Shown: in pieces, positions 11,656 through 24,200 of the stretch | Numbering within the stretch: position 1 is the first letter of the stretch | How the letters are laid out: each line of letters begins with the position of its first letter | Assembly: GCA_011032825.1 (NCBI GenBank) | Contig: JAADJZ010000006.1 | Coordinates: 248,001 to 312,000 of the forward strand | From: Massariosphaeria phaeospora | Lineage: Eukaryota; Ascomycota; Dothideomycetes; Pleosporales | DNA: 64,000 bases | Direction: 5' to 3' | Program-made: the position numbers and the translations under genes | The notes under the pieces: model-generated | What the model was told of the DNA's origin: nothing | The model's database searches: none | Seen by the model: only the letters and a program-made list of their open reading frames with translations

Positions 11656-13199
11656 TTAAGTATCCACAAAACACCGGTCCCAATGCCCACCACTCCTCGC
11701 AAAGCTCTGGCTCTCCACAAACTTGCTCAATGTACACCTCCCATACCGATCCCCGCCACAGAATTCCAGAGGCATAACGCGGTCATTCACGATAACCCGT
11801 ACGGATTCCTCCTTCTCGCCCTTGCAGTTGAGTTTCTCAACGTACATCCTGGCAGCAAACGGCACGGTCCAGGCAGCGGAGAAGCCATGGGTCTTATCGG
11901 TGCCCTCGACTGTCGTGTTAGATAGTGGTTTTGTGGCATTGTAGAGGCCAAGGGCGGCGAAGATGGCGCTCATGTCGTTGTCGTGGCTGAAGTCCGCGTA
12001 CACTTTGCGGTCTAGAGGGAACGTTGTAGGATCTGAGTCTAATGTGCGGTTGGTGTTGGTGTGGTCGTCTACTGGCGTCCCTGTCAAACGGGCTAGGAGT
12101 TCGTTCACGTAGCCGACGCCCTGCGTTGGACCGAGCGGGTTGCCGTTACTATAGCCGTAGTATTTTCCGAGACTTTCGTAGTAGTCGTACTGATGCCACT
12201 CCTGCTCGGTGAATAGATGGCAGAATGGAGATACTTTAGCTGTTGGTGAGGCGAGCGTGTCAAAAGGGCACATATCCATGAGATAGATCATGGAACTTTC
12301 GGTGAGGTTGGTGCCGAGCTTCGAATTGACGCGTTCCTGTATTGGCAGGACAAACTTCGACGCCCATGTATCCTGTGCTCTATATCCGGTGTGACCGCTT
12401 TCGAACGCAGTGCATATCTCATGAGATAAGGTGTTGTTACTCGCGTCGCCCTCGGGTATGGTGACGTCGATTTCCCCCGGACCCGACTGTTTCGAGGCCT
12501 CAGCCAGCCCCTGAAGCCATTTGTTCGCTGATTCGACGACTCTGTGCTGTCCCGAGGAACGCACAAAGGGTGGGTTCTCCGCAACAAGTCTACCATAGCG
12601 GCGGTAAAAATGCGCGCCCGAGTTGACCATTTCTTGTCTTCCCGAATCCGTCAACTGGTCCGCTCCTAGAGCGTATTTATAATTCTTCAGGAACGCGAAA
12701 TGGTCCGGGAATGCCTTGCTGTCCTTCTGGATGTCGGCTATCAAGACGCCGTACGCGATCGACTTGCCGAGTGTAGGGTCGCGGCCACCATGGCGCGAGA
12801 GCACCGAGGCGAAGCTCACAGAGCAGCCTGCCGGAGGTTTGACGTGTACGTCGGAGGGAACAGAGAACCAAAGCGCATACTGGCCCCAGAAGTGCGTCGT
12901 CTCGGGGCTGCAGCGGTAGCCGTCGTCGATGGTATCGCAGGACTTGTTGGTCGGAGCCTCAATGCTACTATGAGAAGTTAGCACACGATATGAGTATTTC
13001 GAAGGCGGTAGGAGTACCTAGTAAGCTGATAGAAGCCTACAAGACCAGCAAGTGTGCATAGGGCGATGATTAGAGTACGGATGTTAGAGCGGCGGGCCTT
13101 CCGCTCTTTGATCGGTGACTCAGCTTCCTTCTCACTGAGTGGCAGTCGCGAATATTCCGACGTGCGAGGGCCATGGACCCTATTCCACAATCGAGCCAT
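11656..13199 (-). CDS. Histidine acid phosphatase (phytase-like), membrane anchored
   Basis: There are two exons, 13199-13018 and 12967-11656, joined in phase 2 across a 50-nt intron (GTACTC..CATAG, branch GCTAAC); 497 residues. The family hydrolyses phosphomonoesters through a phospho-histidine. The active-site motif RHGGRDP is at about residue 110 (the family form is RHGxRxP), and the proton-donor HD pair is in FSHDND at about residue 390. Several Cys residues could form the disulphides usual in PhyA-type enzymes. Instead of a cleavable signal peptide, exon 1 carries a charged tail of about 40 residues, then one hydrophobic segment (TLIIALCTLAGLVGFYQ), suggesting a type II membrane anchor with the enzyme facing the lumen or cell surface. 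Confidence 0.85.
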
Positions 13200-13582
13200 A
13201 GCACGGGCTCTGTGGTTGCCTGGCTATCCGCAGACCACCCATGAGGGAGGGGAGTGGGGGGTCCAGCAGCGGTTTCGAGCAGCGGTGGCGGCACGCTTGG
13301 GGGGATACGGACCGACGATGGCAGCGTGATCACATCCAGGTACGTCAGTCGTCAAAAGTAGGGGTAAATCGATCGGGGGCTCGGGTATGAAGCTGTGTGG
13401 TGCTGGAGGCGCATCGGACGAAAGTCGACGTGACGTCGAGCCGCGGCTTGCCAGTTGACCGCCAAGCCACCTCGAAAAGCTTGTAATCAACTTCAGCCAT
13501 CTCACACGTACCCGCAGCCACCCACTCGGATCATGTTGATGGACGTAAAGTTCTGATTTGTGCTCCCGGCGCGTCCTCGAGG

Positions 13583-13774
13583 ATGAGCAAGCGGTCTTCG
13601 ATCAAGTACACACCGGTGCCTGGCGTGACGCAACATGACGACTGTAGGGTCCAAGCCGGGTCGGGCTCGGGGAGCCACGCAGACGATGCCGATGATGAAG
13701 AGCGATCCCTATCAGGACGGGTAAGGCGCGATTCCGCGGACTCAGTAGGTCGCCTTTCCTATATCGAGTCTTGA
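13583..13774 (+). other. Small ORF, 63 codons, uncertain
   Basis: The ATG at 13583 opens a polar, Ser/Asp/Arg-rich frame (MSKRSSIKYTPVPGV) ending at TGA 13772. It lies between the divergent phosphatase and permease genes. The composition is coding-like, but there is no homologue I recognise. It could be an upstream exon or a chance ORF. Confidence 0.25.
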
Positions 13775-14087
13775 ATATATTCTATTGCAAATACCCGATG
13801 TTGCTATCTTTCGCCGGTCCGTGTTGAGAGCTTTGATAAGCCTCATCTTAGGCTTGTTCTGATCGACATGCCTTTTCTGGTTCGGCAACAAGTGAGGGGT
13901 AGGGGTACGATAACCGGATTACGTCTGGCTTACTCCTCTATCATATATTCTCTTGTGTTGTCTCCTCCTTCCAAAGGACACAATCACTCTCGAGCCAATT
14001 CGTCGTATATGTTCTTTTCTCTGAATACCTATATCGCTTTTTATATCTATATCTATCTTCTCCTCATTGACCAAACCAACTCTGATC

Positions 14088-15712
14088 ATGACCGGTAATG
14101 AACAGGCGACTGCCGATGAACTCCAGCTCGCTGCCCTCGGACACAAGGGAGAGCTTCAGCGCAACTTCTCTCCCCTTGCTATGCTCGGTCTTGCGTTCGC
14201 CATTCTGAATTCCTGGACTGCCCTTTCTTCATCACTCTCTCTCTCGCTACCAAGCGGTGGATCCACTAGTGTAGTCTGGGGTCTCATCACTGCCGGAGTT
14301 TGTAATCTATGTCTAGCTGCGTCGTTGGCCGAATTCTTGTCTGCATATCCGACAGCTGGTGGCCAATACCATTGGGTAGCTGTGATATCCTGGAAAAGAT
14401 GGGTGCCTCTGCTTTCGTGGATCACTGGATGGATCAACGTCTCCGGATGGATTGCTCTCGTCGCGTCTGGAGGACTCCTCGGCTCGCAACAAATCGTCGG
14501 TATCATATCGCTGTATAACGCAGACTACATGCCTCAGCGTTGGCACCAGTTCTTAATATACATCGCCTATACAGTTGCCGCCTTTCTCATCAATGCCTTC
14601 ATGAACAACCTACTTCCCTATGTCAACAAGGCGGCCATCACATGGTCCATTACCGGATTCGTCGTCATTTGCATTACCGTCCTTGCCTGCGCCTCCCCGA
14701 ACTATTCTTCCGCACAATTCGTCTTCGCGGAGTTCACCAACCAGACCGGTTGGCCCGATGGAATCGCTTGGCTTCTCGGCCTACTCCAAGGCGGCCTTGG
14801 GCTTACTGGCTACGACGCGGTGGCTCATATGATAGAGGAAATTCCGAATGCGTCTATAGAAGGACCCAGAATCATGATCGGGTGTGTTGCCATCGGTACT
14901 TTCACGGGGTTCGTGTTCCTGGTCATTCTTCTTTTCGTCTCGGGCGGCGACATCGAGTCGATTATCTCGTCTACAGCTGGCCCACTACTGCAGATCCTGT
15001 ACAATGCGACTCAGAATCGCGCTGGAGCTGTATGCCTGTTGATGTTTCCGCTCATTTGTCTCCTCTTCGCAACCACTTCGATAATGACGACTTCATCGCG
15101 GATGACTTACGCGTTCGCTCGGGACGGTGGCCTCCCCGCATCGAAGTATCTAGCCAAGGTACATGGTCGACTTGGACAGCCTCTCAACTCCCTTCTCCTG
15201 ACCACTATCCTTACTATCATCTTTGGGTGCATTTTTCTTGGTTCTAGCAGTGCCTTTAACGCCTTAATCTCTGCTTCTGTGGTCGCTTTGGCAGTAAGCT
15301 ATGCCATCCCGGTTGCCATCAACTGTCTACGCGGGAGAAGAATGCTCCCACCAAGGGCCTTCGTACTTCCCAGTGCTTTCGCCTGGTTCGCCAACATCCT
15401 CGGCGTTGTTTACGTCATCATAACCTCGGTGTTGTTTGTTTTCCCTCCTGAGCTCCCTGTCACTGGAAGCAACATGAGTGCGTATCTTCCTTTCAAGTGA
15501 AAGAGTGAAAACGCTGATCTTCCACAGATTACTGCATTGTGGCGTTTGCTATCATCATTATCATCAGCACTGGCCAATGGTTTGTTGACGGACGAAAGAA
15601 CTTCACCGGTCCGCGTACGGATATGGGACTGGAGGTTTTGGAAGCAGTCAAGAGCCAGCAGACTGAGCAGCAGAGTCGAGATCCAAAGCTTCGAGCAAGT
15701 GCGCCGAACTGA
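14088..15712 (+). CDS. APC-superfamily amino acid/choline permease
   Basis: There are two exons, 14088-15477 and 15528-15712, joined in phase 1 over a 50-nt intron (GTGCGT..CCACAG); 524 residues, typical for the family. The start is the ATG at 14088 (MTGNEQATAD). About 12 hydrophobic segments run from residue 40 to 480. The first is preceded by KGELQRNFSPLAMLGLAFA, the conserved N-terminal block of fungal Hnm1/Uga4-type carriers. YPTAGGQYHW and the GYDAVAHMIEE block in the middle are also family signatures. It probably imports amino acids, GABA or choline across the plasma membrane by proton coupling; substrate cannot be told from sequence. The joined exon 2 restores the NMNYCIV segment typical of the last membrane helices. 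Confidence 0.85.
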
Positions 15713-16017
15713 GTGGCGCGGAAAGTCGTTTGGTTACCTCCACGTTTATGCTTTCGTCAGGGAAATGTGTTTTCGTGCCCCTCCGTGCAGTGAATGAAAG
15801 CAACCACGAGCACTTGGAAAATACCTGCGCCACACCAGCAGTCACTGCGGCCCGACCGATTCCGTAGAAACACATCCCGGCGCCCCGTCTCGCCAAGACA
15901 GCCTCTCGAGCTATGACCTCAGGCGCGCCGACGACTTTATAGTTCCACCACATCACCGCGGATCCTCCACTCCACCGGCACCACCGCAATTCCACGTCCT
16001 TACTTTGCAAAGTAACA

Positions 16018-18060
16018 ATGGGGTTCATTTCGTTCGTGAAGAGTCTCTGGAGCCGGCCGGCGATAGCCTCTCAGCCTGCCCCTCCTGTGGTGACGGTTTC
16101 CTCTCCAGCGCCGATTGCCTCTATAGCAACAGCGCCTTCTAAAGCTAGCATCGTTCCGACTAGCAATCCCTCTTCACCTATCGGTTATTCTCTTGCGGAC
16201 AATCCCTTTATCGACCGCTGAAGGTTAAGGAACAATGTACGCCCGACCCGCCTGCGAGTATCCTTCGCCTACAAGGGGTTCGCAACCCCCGGCACTACAT
16301 CTGCGCAGCCCAACCTCTCCTCCACCACCAACACTACATCATCCTCCGACAACGACGTCGAGATGAGCGACGCTCCTCCTGAAGGGGCCTGCACCCCCCC
16401 GTCCTCTCCCCCATCACCCGCGTCCAAGGACGTAGCCAGCAAAGAGGCTGGCAACCCCAAGGCCAAGGTCTCTGGCACCGAGGCCAGCGGGACGTCGTCG
16501 TCCCAGAGCATCCCCAGCAGCAGCAACAACAACAGCAGCAGCAGCAAGCCCTTCGGCACAGAGACCAGCGAGGCGACCTCCTCCCGCACCATCCGCCGCC
16601 ATCACCCCACCCGCCATCATGGCAACGTCTCCGGTACCCAGACCAGCGAGACGCCCACCTCCGGCAACGTAGCCAGCAACACTCCCAACGCCTCTAACGG
16701 CGGAAGCTCCGGCACCGAGACCAGCGAGCCCGTCCTCTCCAGCAACACCCCCCGTCTCCCCCTCCCGGCCCACATCCAGGCCCGCATCCGCGCAGAGCTC
16801 CGCTCTGAAATCGTCTTCGAGACCGATCCGGATCCGGACGACCCGCTGCCGGACGAGTACATCGGCACGTGGAAAAAAGCCCGTTTCCGCGGCAGCAGAG
16901 ACATCTATGCGGTGCCCCGGTGCGGCGACGCCGGCCGCCACCTGCTCTCCTGCGGCCACTGGATCCGCGAAGAAGCCATGCCCACACCCCCTGACGGCAC
17001 CGCGGCAGCAACGACGACTCCCTGCGCCCTAAACTGCAGCCCCGTCTTCCGCTCCACCACCAACCGCACCGCTCCCGTCTTCCGCTGCCCCCACTGCCTC
17101 ACCACCCTCGAGTCAGCTCTCAACACGCAGCTCACCCCGAGCGAGCACTCGCATCTCGCCTTCCTGCTCTCGGAGCCGCCCTCCCCAGCGAACCTAGCCG
17201 TCGCCATCACCCTCGTCACCCAGCTAGGCGCCAAGTACACCGCCATCCAGACATCCAGCTCCACAGCCACCACGGTCGCAGAGACGGCATCTTGCCTCAT
17301 CCTGTTCGGACACGTGGCCGGAAACGCAGCTGGACGCGTCTGCGAGCAGTATGAGCTGCCGTGCAAGTGGCGCGCGGATCCCGTGGGCGAGCTCGTCGAG
17401 CGCATGTTCGAGGTACGCGAGGACCATTGGCGCGCGGCGCACAAGGTTGAAGTTATGGCGTGGGAGAAGACGTCGCGGCAGAGCAGGGTGACGCAGACGG
17501 AGACACAGACAGAGACACAGACAGAGACAGAGACAGAGAGAGAGAGAGAGACAGAGACGCAGACGGAGACGCAGACGAAGACACAGTCACCGACACCGAC
17601 ACCTGTTATCACAAAGCGCAAGCGCAGCAACTCTTCCTCTTCTTCCTCACCATCCCGCTCCCCAAAACAGGCCAAACGCACCCTCTCTCCTCAGCCCTCG
17701 CCTCCTCCTCAGCCATCGACCCCCTCGACCTCCTCGCCCCCTCCTCCCCCAGTCGTCCTCACACCCGGCCGCAAACGGCGCGACTCTCCTTCTGCCTCCG
17801 ATGACGACGACGATGCCAACGACACCACCACCAACGCCACCAAGAAACTCTGTACAACCGCACCCCCACTCGGCGCGCTGGTCACCAAGAAGCGCAAGTT
17901 CCCGCCGCCGCTAGCTCGCGAAGACGGAAACGGCAGCAGCAGCGGTAGCAGCGATAGCAACAAGCAGCGCCGGTACAGCGACGGACGCAGCGACGACGAC
18001 GAGACGCACATGTATGATTGCGGTGTTGAGGAAGAGCTTGCTGAGGATGAGGAGTTGTAG
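16018..18060 (+). CDS. Low-complexity protein with Cys/His module; in-frame TGA
   Basis: A frame from ATG 16018 (MGFISFVKSL) runs to a TGA at 16219-16221, then continues in the same frame with coding-like sequence to 16363 (ATG, MSDAPPEGAC) and on to TAG 18058. From 16363 alone it encodes 565 residues. Residues 1-130 (counting from 16363) are Ser/Thr/Pro-rich repeats with GTETS-type motifs. Residues 187-245 carry a Cys/His module: C187-x5-H193-x3-C197-x-H199-x-I-R, C221-x2-N-C225, F240-x-C242-x2-C245. A TQTE repeat (17490-17590) and basic clusters (KRKR) follow, then an acidic tail. The same Cys/His spacing recurs in the gene at 34587-35336. It may be nuclear. The TGA means the true start could be either ATG, or the gene may be broken. 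Confidence 0.55.
17490..17592 (+). repeat. Purine-rich GACACAGACAGA-type simple repeat in coding sequence
   Basis: Tandem GACAGA/GACACA units encode the alternating Thr-Gln-Thr-Glu run of the Cys/His protein. This is likely a length-variable tract. Confidence 0.7.
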
Positions 18061-18884
18061 AGAGACCAGACCATCTATCACTTCGCGACGACTTGGCAAG
18101 GCGGCAAATCAAATGCAGCTGACTTCCCGGGAGGGCATTGCATTGCATTGGCTGGAGGGAGCTACCTCAGGTGTGCCGTGTACGTACGTACGCGAACCGG
18201 AAGCATGTCCGCACCAAAGGGGTGGGGTGAGCTTTGAGACTGCGCGCATGCAGTCAAAGATACGGGAAGTGCGACGGGTACACTCTGCGACTGCGACTGC
18301 GACATTCATTATAGCAAAGAGCTTGGAGTGCTTGGAGTTGGAATGGGGACTGGATGACTATGAATGGTTGTGAAAATGTGGTTTTATTTGGCTTGCGATG
18401 GTGGAATGAGAGACAGACTTGATGGCGTGGATAGGCATATATGGTGGATCAGAGTCTTCCACGCGCAGCTTACATGCTACTTTTCCCGACACGTACACCG
18501 GACATGTCAGGATGCTTATGCATCTTCAAGGCGTTAGAAACTCTTTCGATCGAGACACACGGATAGGTACAAGGATCTGCACTTTGCATTCTGTAATCCC
18601 TAGGCGGATCATGATCCCCAAGCATAGTTAGCAATACCTGAATAGGAAAAATCATTGAACAGAACACATCAAGGCACACAAGTCAACTCAAGTCAAACTG
18701 AAAGAGGTGATTGAATGAATTGCATCAACAAAAGAAGAAGAGAAGCCATTAGTCCTTAGGGAATTACCGGGCAAAACAAGAATGATGTGCATCCCAAACG
18801 CCAACCCAGAGCGCCGGAAACACTGATCTCGCATCCATTACTCACCAAAGCCGCATACCTGAACCAGGTCCCTAGACCAGGTCC
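18061..18884. other. Intergenic region between convergent genes
   Basis: There is no supported gene. It separates the 3' ends of the Cys/His protein gene (+) and the PAP2 gene (-). Confidence 0.5.
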
Positions 18885-20723
18885 CTACAACCTCGGGCTA
18901 TCGCCCCCAGGCCCAGTCGTCCCAGTCTTCTGCGGCCCACCCGTCTTGCTCTTCTCCAGCGCCGCAAGTTTGTGCGGGGTCAACAACGCAAGGAATCTGG
19001 CTGCGTCCATATCCTTGTCCTGGCCCACCACACCCATCTCCTGCTTCCAGAGGTCCGCGGCAGCCATCTCATCCTTCATCTGCTGCGCCGCGCGGTTCTC
19101 CTTTTCGCGGCGGTTCGCCATTCTCCAGGCCCAGGTTCCAAACAGCGAGCCGATTATGCCGCCAGAGATGACGTCAATAGGGTGGTGCCAGCCATCTGCC
19201 ACTTTGCTGGCGGCCAGGAGGGTGGCGGCCAGGAGCGGCAGGGCCCAGAGCATCATCTTCCAGTGGTGAGGGCGGCCGCCGTTTGCGTTCTCGGTCTGCT
19301 TCTTCGCGACCTTGGCTTCTGTGGCCGTGACGGGCACAGTGGCCTGGACGGCGGGGGCAGGGCGGCCGTCCTTCCGGGCTAGCTCTTCTTCCCTCTTCGC
19401 GGCTTCGTTGGCTAGCTGCTGCTTCCGGGCGAGCTCTTGGGCGTCCCGCTGCTTGAACATTCGGAACTTGCGGGCTAGGTAGTGCGCCAGGTACGTCATA
19501 CCGGCGAAGGCGGCAACAGCGTGGCCAGAGGGCCAGGACATCATAGCTTCGCGGACGCGCTTGTCAGGGCCGGTGCATGCTCCTATGGGAAGCCAGACGC
19601 CGCCGGCACCTCGACCAACCACAAGGCCCGGGTCAGGCCGGCAGACACTGAGGAAATGAGGACGGTAACCGCCGATAAGCCATTTGAGGATGGCTTGGAA
19701 GAGACACGCGGTTGAGAGGGCGTAACCGAGGCCTTGGACCTGATATACACATTAGCACGACACTCGACTATGTATGTGGGGAAGCATGGGGAACATACCG
19801 CATTGTTCGTGTTCCAGTAGCTCTTGTCCTTGAGCAGACCCACGAGCGAGATGATGATCAGTGGGACAACAAACGACAGGACCGCGCTCACTATCGTGTT
19901 GATGTACTCCGACCTGTAAGGCTGAGAATGGCGAAGCCCCCAGTCGGACCTCTCAATCCCGGGATAGTATGGAAAGAATTTCTGCCTTGGGGAAGCAGCT
20001 CTGTATATAGCGTACGCAGCGCCGACGCAGAGGAGTTGCGTGAGGATGTCGAGCCAGTTCCGCCTCAGCCAGTACATGAACGAAGGAGGTTGGTCTGGTG
20101 CGAGAGCGAAGCGGCGCTTCTTGGGTCCGGCGTTGGGTGAGTTCTTCTCGAGGTCAGGACCAGGAGCTCGGGAGACGGGAGGTTTATGAGGTCCGCTGGG
20201 GTGGGATCCTCGTGCCTCGGAAATTGGGGCTAATGGCTTGGTGCCGCCGTGTGTGGGGGGTCGACTCGATGGAGAGGATGGGACATTGTGTTGGCCGGGG
20301 CTGGTCCGCGGGTTGAGGAATGCCCTCGAGGCGGGTCCGGCCGGACGGCTTGGACTGCCGACAGAGGCTTGCGACACTGCAGGCGATCCAGAAGCCGGAT
20401 TGGGCTGGTTGGCTGCGCCATCGACGGGAGGGTTCGTAGGGTTACGCTGTACTGAACCAATTGAAAGAGGTCGCGGCACTGCAGATGTTCGGTAGGCAGG
20501 ATGTTCTTCTAAGGGTGGTGCAGCCGTGGATGACGTCGAATCTTTGTGACCTTCCATCGGCGTGATAGAGTCATCCGAGAGCGTCGGTACGTCTACAACA
20601 GCACCATCAGCTCTGCATGCACAAAGAAGCACTCGCACTGTCGATCGACTCACCGAAGTCCCTCGCCCCAGAGACCAACGGTCCAAACGAGACTGAGTTG
20701 GAAGGCGAACTGGAAGTGGCCAT
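18885..20723 (-). CDS. PAP2-family lipid phosphate phosphatase
   Basis: There are three exons: 20723-20654, 20592-19799 and 19739-18885, with introns of 61 nt (GTGAGT..TTGTAG) and 59 nt (GTATGT..ATATCAG); 572 residues. The start is the ATG at 20723 (MATSSSPSNS). A Pro/Ser-rich N-terminal tail of about 170 residues precedes a membrane domain of about six helices. The three PAP2 catalytic motifs are visible: KWLIGGYRP (KX6RP), SWPSGHA (PSGH), and SKVADGWHHPID (SRX5HX3D, with Lys in place of Arg). A long charged insert (QRDAQELARK..) lies between motifs 2 and 3. It should dephosphorylate phosphatidate, lyso-PA or diacylglycerol pyrophosphate in an internal membrane. Relatives such as Dpp1/Lpp1 are shorter and lack the insert and long tail. 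Confidence 0.85.
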
Positions 20724-21201
20724 TGCAATGAGAGCACCGGATAGCGATGCAAGTAGCGGTGAGCAGTGGGTGATTATCGATGCTGATAATCAATGGAGGG
20801 GTCGAGTTTGGGATGGAAGAGAGAAGACAGAACAGCAGACGACGAGTTGTTATAGTGCGGCTGAGAGCGGCTGGGTAGGTGCGGCTCGTTTGGCAGCAGT
20901 GACGTCGGAGAGAGTGAGTGCAAGCAAGGCCGCATGGTGAAGCGTGATGAGAGGAGAAGGAGCCGACTGCGTGCATCGGCTTCGCGGGCCGAGGGGGAGA
21001 CAGGAAGAAAGAACAAATGTGGAGGACGACGACCCGGCAGGTGTTCCTGGGTGGGAAGAAAGCGCGCTCCAAGGCACCTACTCTTGTGGTGTCTCAACGC
21101 CATGCATGCATATCCACAATCTTACACACTATCATACAATCTATACAGTGCAATGCCAAAGGAACACCGTGCACCCATATCGTACAGATACCATTACACA
21201 C

Positions 21202-24200
21202 TCACTCTTCCGCGTCGCTCACCCACCCCTCCTCTCTCCACGTCCCACTCCTTCCCCCCTCCTTCAACACGACCCTCACCCCCTCAACCCGCATCCCCTT
21301 GTCCACCGCCTTGCACATATCCACGACACTCAACGCGGCACCCATTACACCCGTCAGCGCCTCCATTTCCACACCCGTCTGCCCCGTGCACTCCACCTTC
21401 GCCTCGACATCTACACCACCGAACGGGTACTTCCCGTTGTCCAAGGCCGTGAGTGTGACGCCAACATGCGTAAGCGCGATGGGGTGACACAGCGGGATAA
21501 GGTCGGGGCATTTTTTGGCGGCCATGATGCCTGCGATGCGCGAGACGGAGAGCACGTCGCCTTTCTTGACGGCATTGGCGCGAATTAGCGAGAGCGGGGT
21601 GGGGTTGGAGAAGTGCACTGTGCCGGCTGCGATGGCGGTGCGGTGCGTGCTGGGTTTGCCAGTCACAGACACCATGTGGGCGGAGCCGGAGGGTGTGAGG
21701 TGAGGAAGGCGCGACTGCGAAGATGCAGGCGGCAGCGTTGAGGTCGTAGACTTGGCGTCTTCAGTCGCGGAAGGTTGCTTTGAGTCGTCTAGGTGCAACG
21801 GTGATCGTGGCGATGTCGAATATCTCCTTACTGAGGCGGCTGAGAAGGGCGGGTGCGAAGGGGCAGCAGACCTCCTCAATCCGCTGTCGCTCGCGGTAAA
21901 CGACATGTCACTAGGGGGAACCTGCTTCGTCGAATTGTCAGCGGGCTGCGGCTCGGAATCTGTCTCATTCCTCATCCACCCCATCTCAGCATCGAAGTCT
22001 TCCCAGTCAAGCGTGCCCTCTGCATCACCAGCCATCTGCCCTTTCTTCTCAAACACCTCGACCCATCTCTGGCCCATGCGCTGTGCAGCGTCATTATCAA
22101 GATCATGGTCCCGAACCATTTGATCCAGGGTTGCTTTCACCGTCTCATCGAGCACATCCTTGTCACCATAGCTCACGTCATCGAACCGAGTCTGCCATTT
22201 CCCCCACATGATCTTCAGCCATGTCTTCAACGTCTCGCGGTTTTTTGAGGTCCAGACATCGTATGGCAGAGAGTCGATCCTCGGATACCCGTTCTTAAGC
22301 CGTGTCTGCAGCTGCAAAACCTGTGACTGGAGATCTACAAGGGGGGCCTCGAAATTCAACATTAGATCTTCATCTATCACAACTATGCCATCAGTTGGCA
22401 CGGCTGTCCTCAAATTATCAGATAGCAAAGCAGGTCGTTTGGCAGCAGCGAAACTCTGCGGTTCTGGCCAGCTTGACCGTATTGGGTCAGGCTTGCGGGT
22501 TTGGCCAAATATTGTCGGTTCTTTTTGAGACGCAACGACAATATCCTCGGGTTCTGTCTCTCGAGTTTGACGCCGATCCTCTTGCGCTTTGGCAGCCTTC
22601 TCGCGGAAAGGCCCAGCCGGCGACTCAGTTGTGCTCGTTATAGCCGAGTTCGCCCCTTCAGTTTCAAAGCTTGGCTTGAACTTTTTCAGCAAAGAGATCG
22701 AATCCAAGATCCCGCGCATCTGCCGTTGGTTGTCTTCTTCCGAACCCTCTAATGTGGGATTGGATTCTGGGTCCGATTTCGACATATTGAGTTTCAATGT
22801 GGAGGTCGTTGAACTTGTTGGAATCTTGAACTTCTGCAACTCTGCAACCCTTTTCTGAAGTAGCTTGGAAAGATCGTCTTTCTTTTTCTGGAGCTGCTCT
22901 AGAATAGATGCTTCTTCGAGTGGCTCCTGTTGCTTGGTTGGTTTCTCCGACGCCTGAGGCTGATTCAGTGCATTATATCGTTCGTCGATTTTGCTTCGCA
23001 ATGGAGCGTATGACTTCTTCTGTTCAGGTGGTTTTTTCCGATCTAGTTCCCCCTGCAGCTGTTGACGCTCTTCTAACAAGGCCTTTTTCTTTGCTCTTAA
23101 CGCAAGCACTTTCTTATCTTCTTCGGGTGATCTGGACTGATATTCTTGCAGATGCGTCTGGAAAGCCGCGAGTGTGTACTCCATTTCTTTAATGTCGGCA
23201 GCATGTTGGTCTTGGACTTTCTTGCGCTCTTCTTCCACATCTAGGTTTTTTGTAAAGCTGGTTTTTTTAAGCTGTATTTTCTGAAAGTATTCGACATCGA
23301 GTCTCCTTTTCCTCCACATACCCCGCTGGGTTTGGCGGTTTAGACCCTGGTCCATCATCGCCTCATCTTTAAAGTCAGCCCAAACAGGAGGCGCTTCTGT
23401 TGGCGGGTGCGCTTTCTCCTTCGCGATCCGAACTTTCAAAACTTCAATCCTTTTTTGCAGAGCTTTGAGAATCACATCGACTTGAGCTGGAGAAACGGTG
23501 GCGTCAACATCGTTGATCAGGCTAGAAATGTTCTTATGCCTGTTGTCTTGGTATCGAGGAGTGTTGACTGTGATATCCTCAATTAAGTTTGGAACCTCGA
23601 CATGATCTCCTCCCTGATTTGACCTTTTCTGTCTATTGTTGGCGCGTATAGTACTTTTCTTAGGCGTGGGAGCAGCTTCAGGAACAAGGTCTAATCCCGC
23701 TACGCCATACCGGTCCAAGGCGTCCAACATACTCCTATCTTGCTCCAGCCTCGCCTTGTCTTTTGCTTTGGCCCGAGCGGGCGCGCTTTTTATCTTGTTC
23801 AGTGGGTTTTCTGGGTTCATGCCATACCGGTGAACTTTCTCTAGAGGCTCTGTACCATGCCCGCTATTTTTCTTGAAAGTTGCGTAGGTGCGAAGAGAGG
23901 AGGACCCTTGTGTAAACGATGGATAAAGGAATGGCAGATGGGGTGGTGGAATGCTTGTCCAGGGGCGTCCAAGTGAAGTATTGGGAATATTAAAACGGCG
24001 TGAGGCTCCGCGAGCAGTGAGTGCATGAGTAGATGGCGAAGGTTTTGGTTCATCTACACATCGGTCAGCGTCAAACTTCACGGATAGTGGGAGAGGATGA
24101 GTGTTGGGGATAGATTTGGTATATAGTGCGGGCCGTCTATACAACAACAAGTCCGCGTCAGAGAAACCAGACGTACAACGCCGCCCATGCTGTAATGACT

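Noticed and set aside
15648..16028. 126-codon minus-strand ORF
   Set aside because: It overlaps the permease's last exon and the promoter of the next gene, and shows no motif or intron support.
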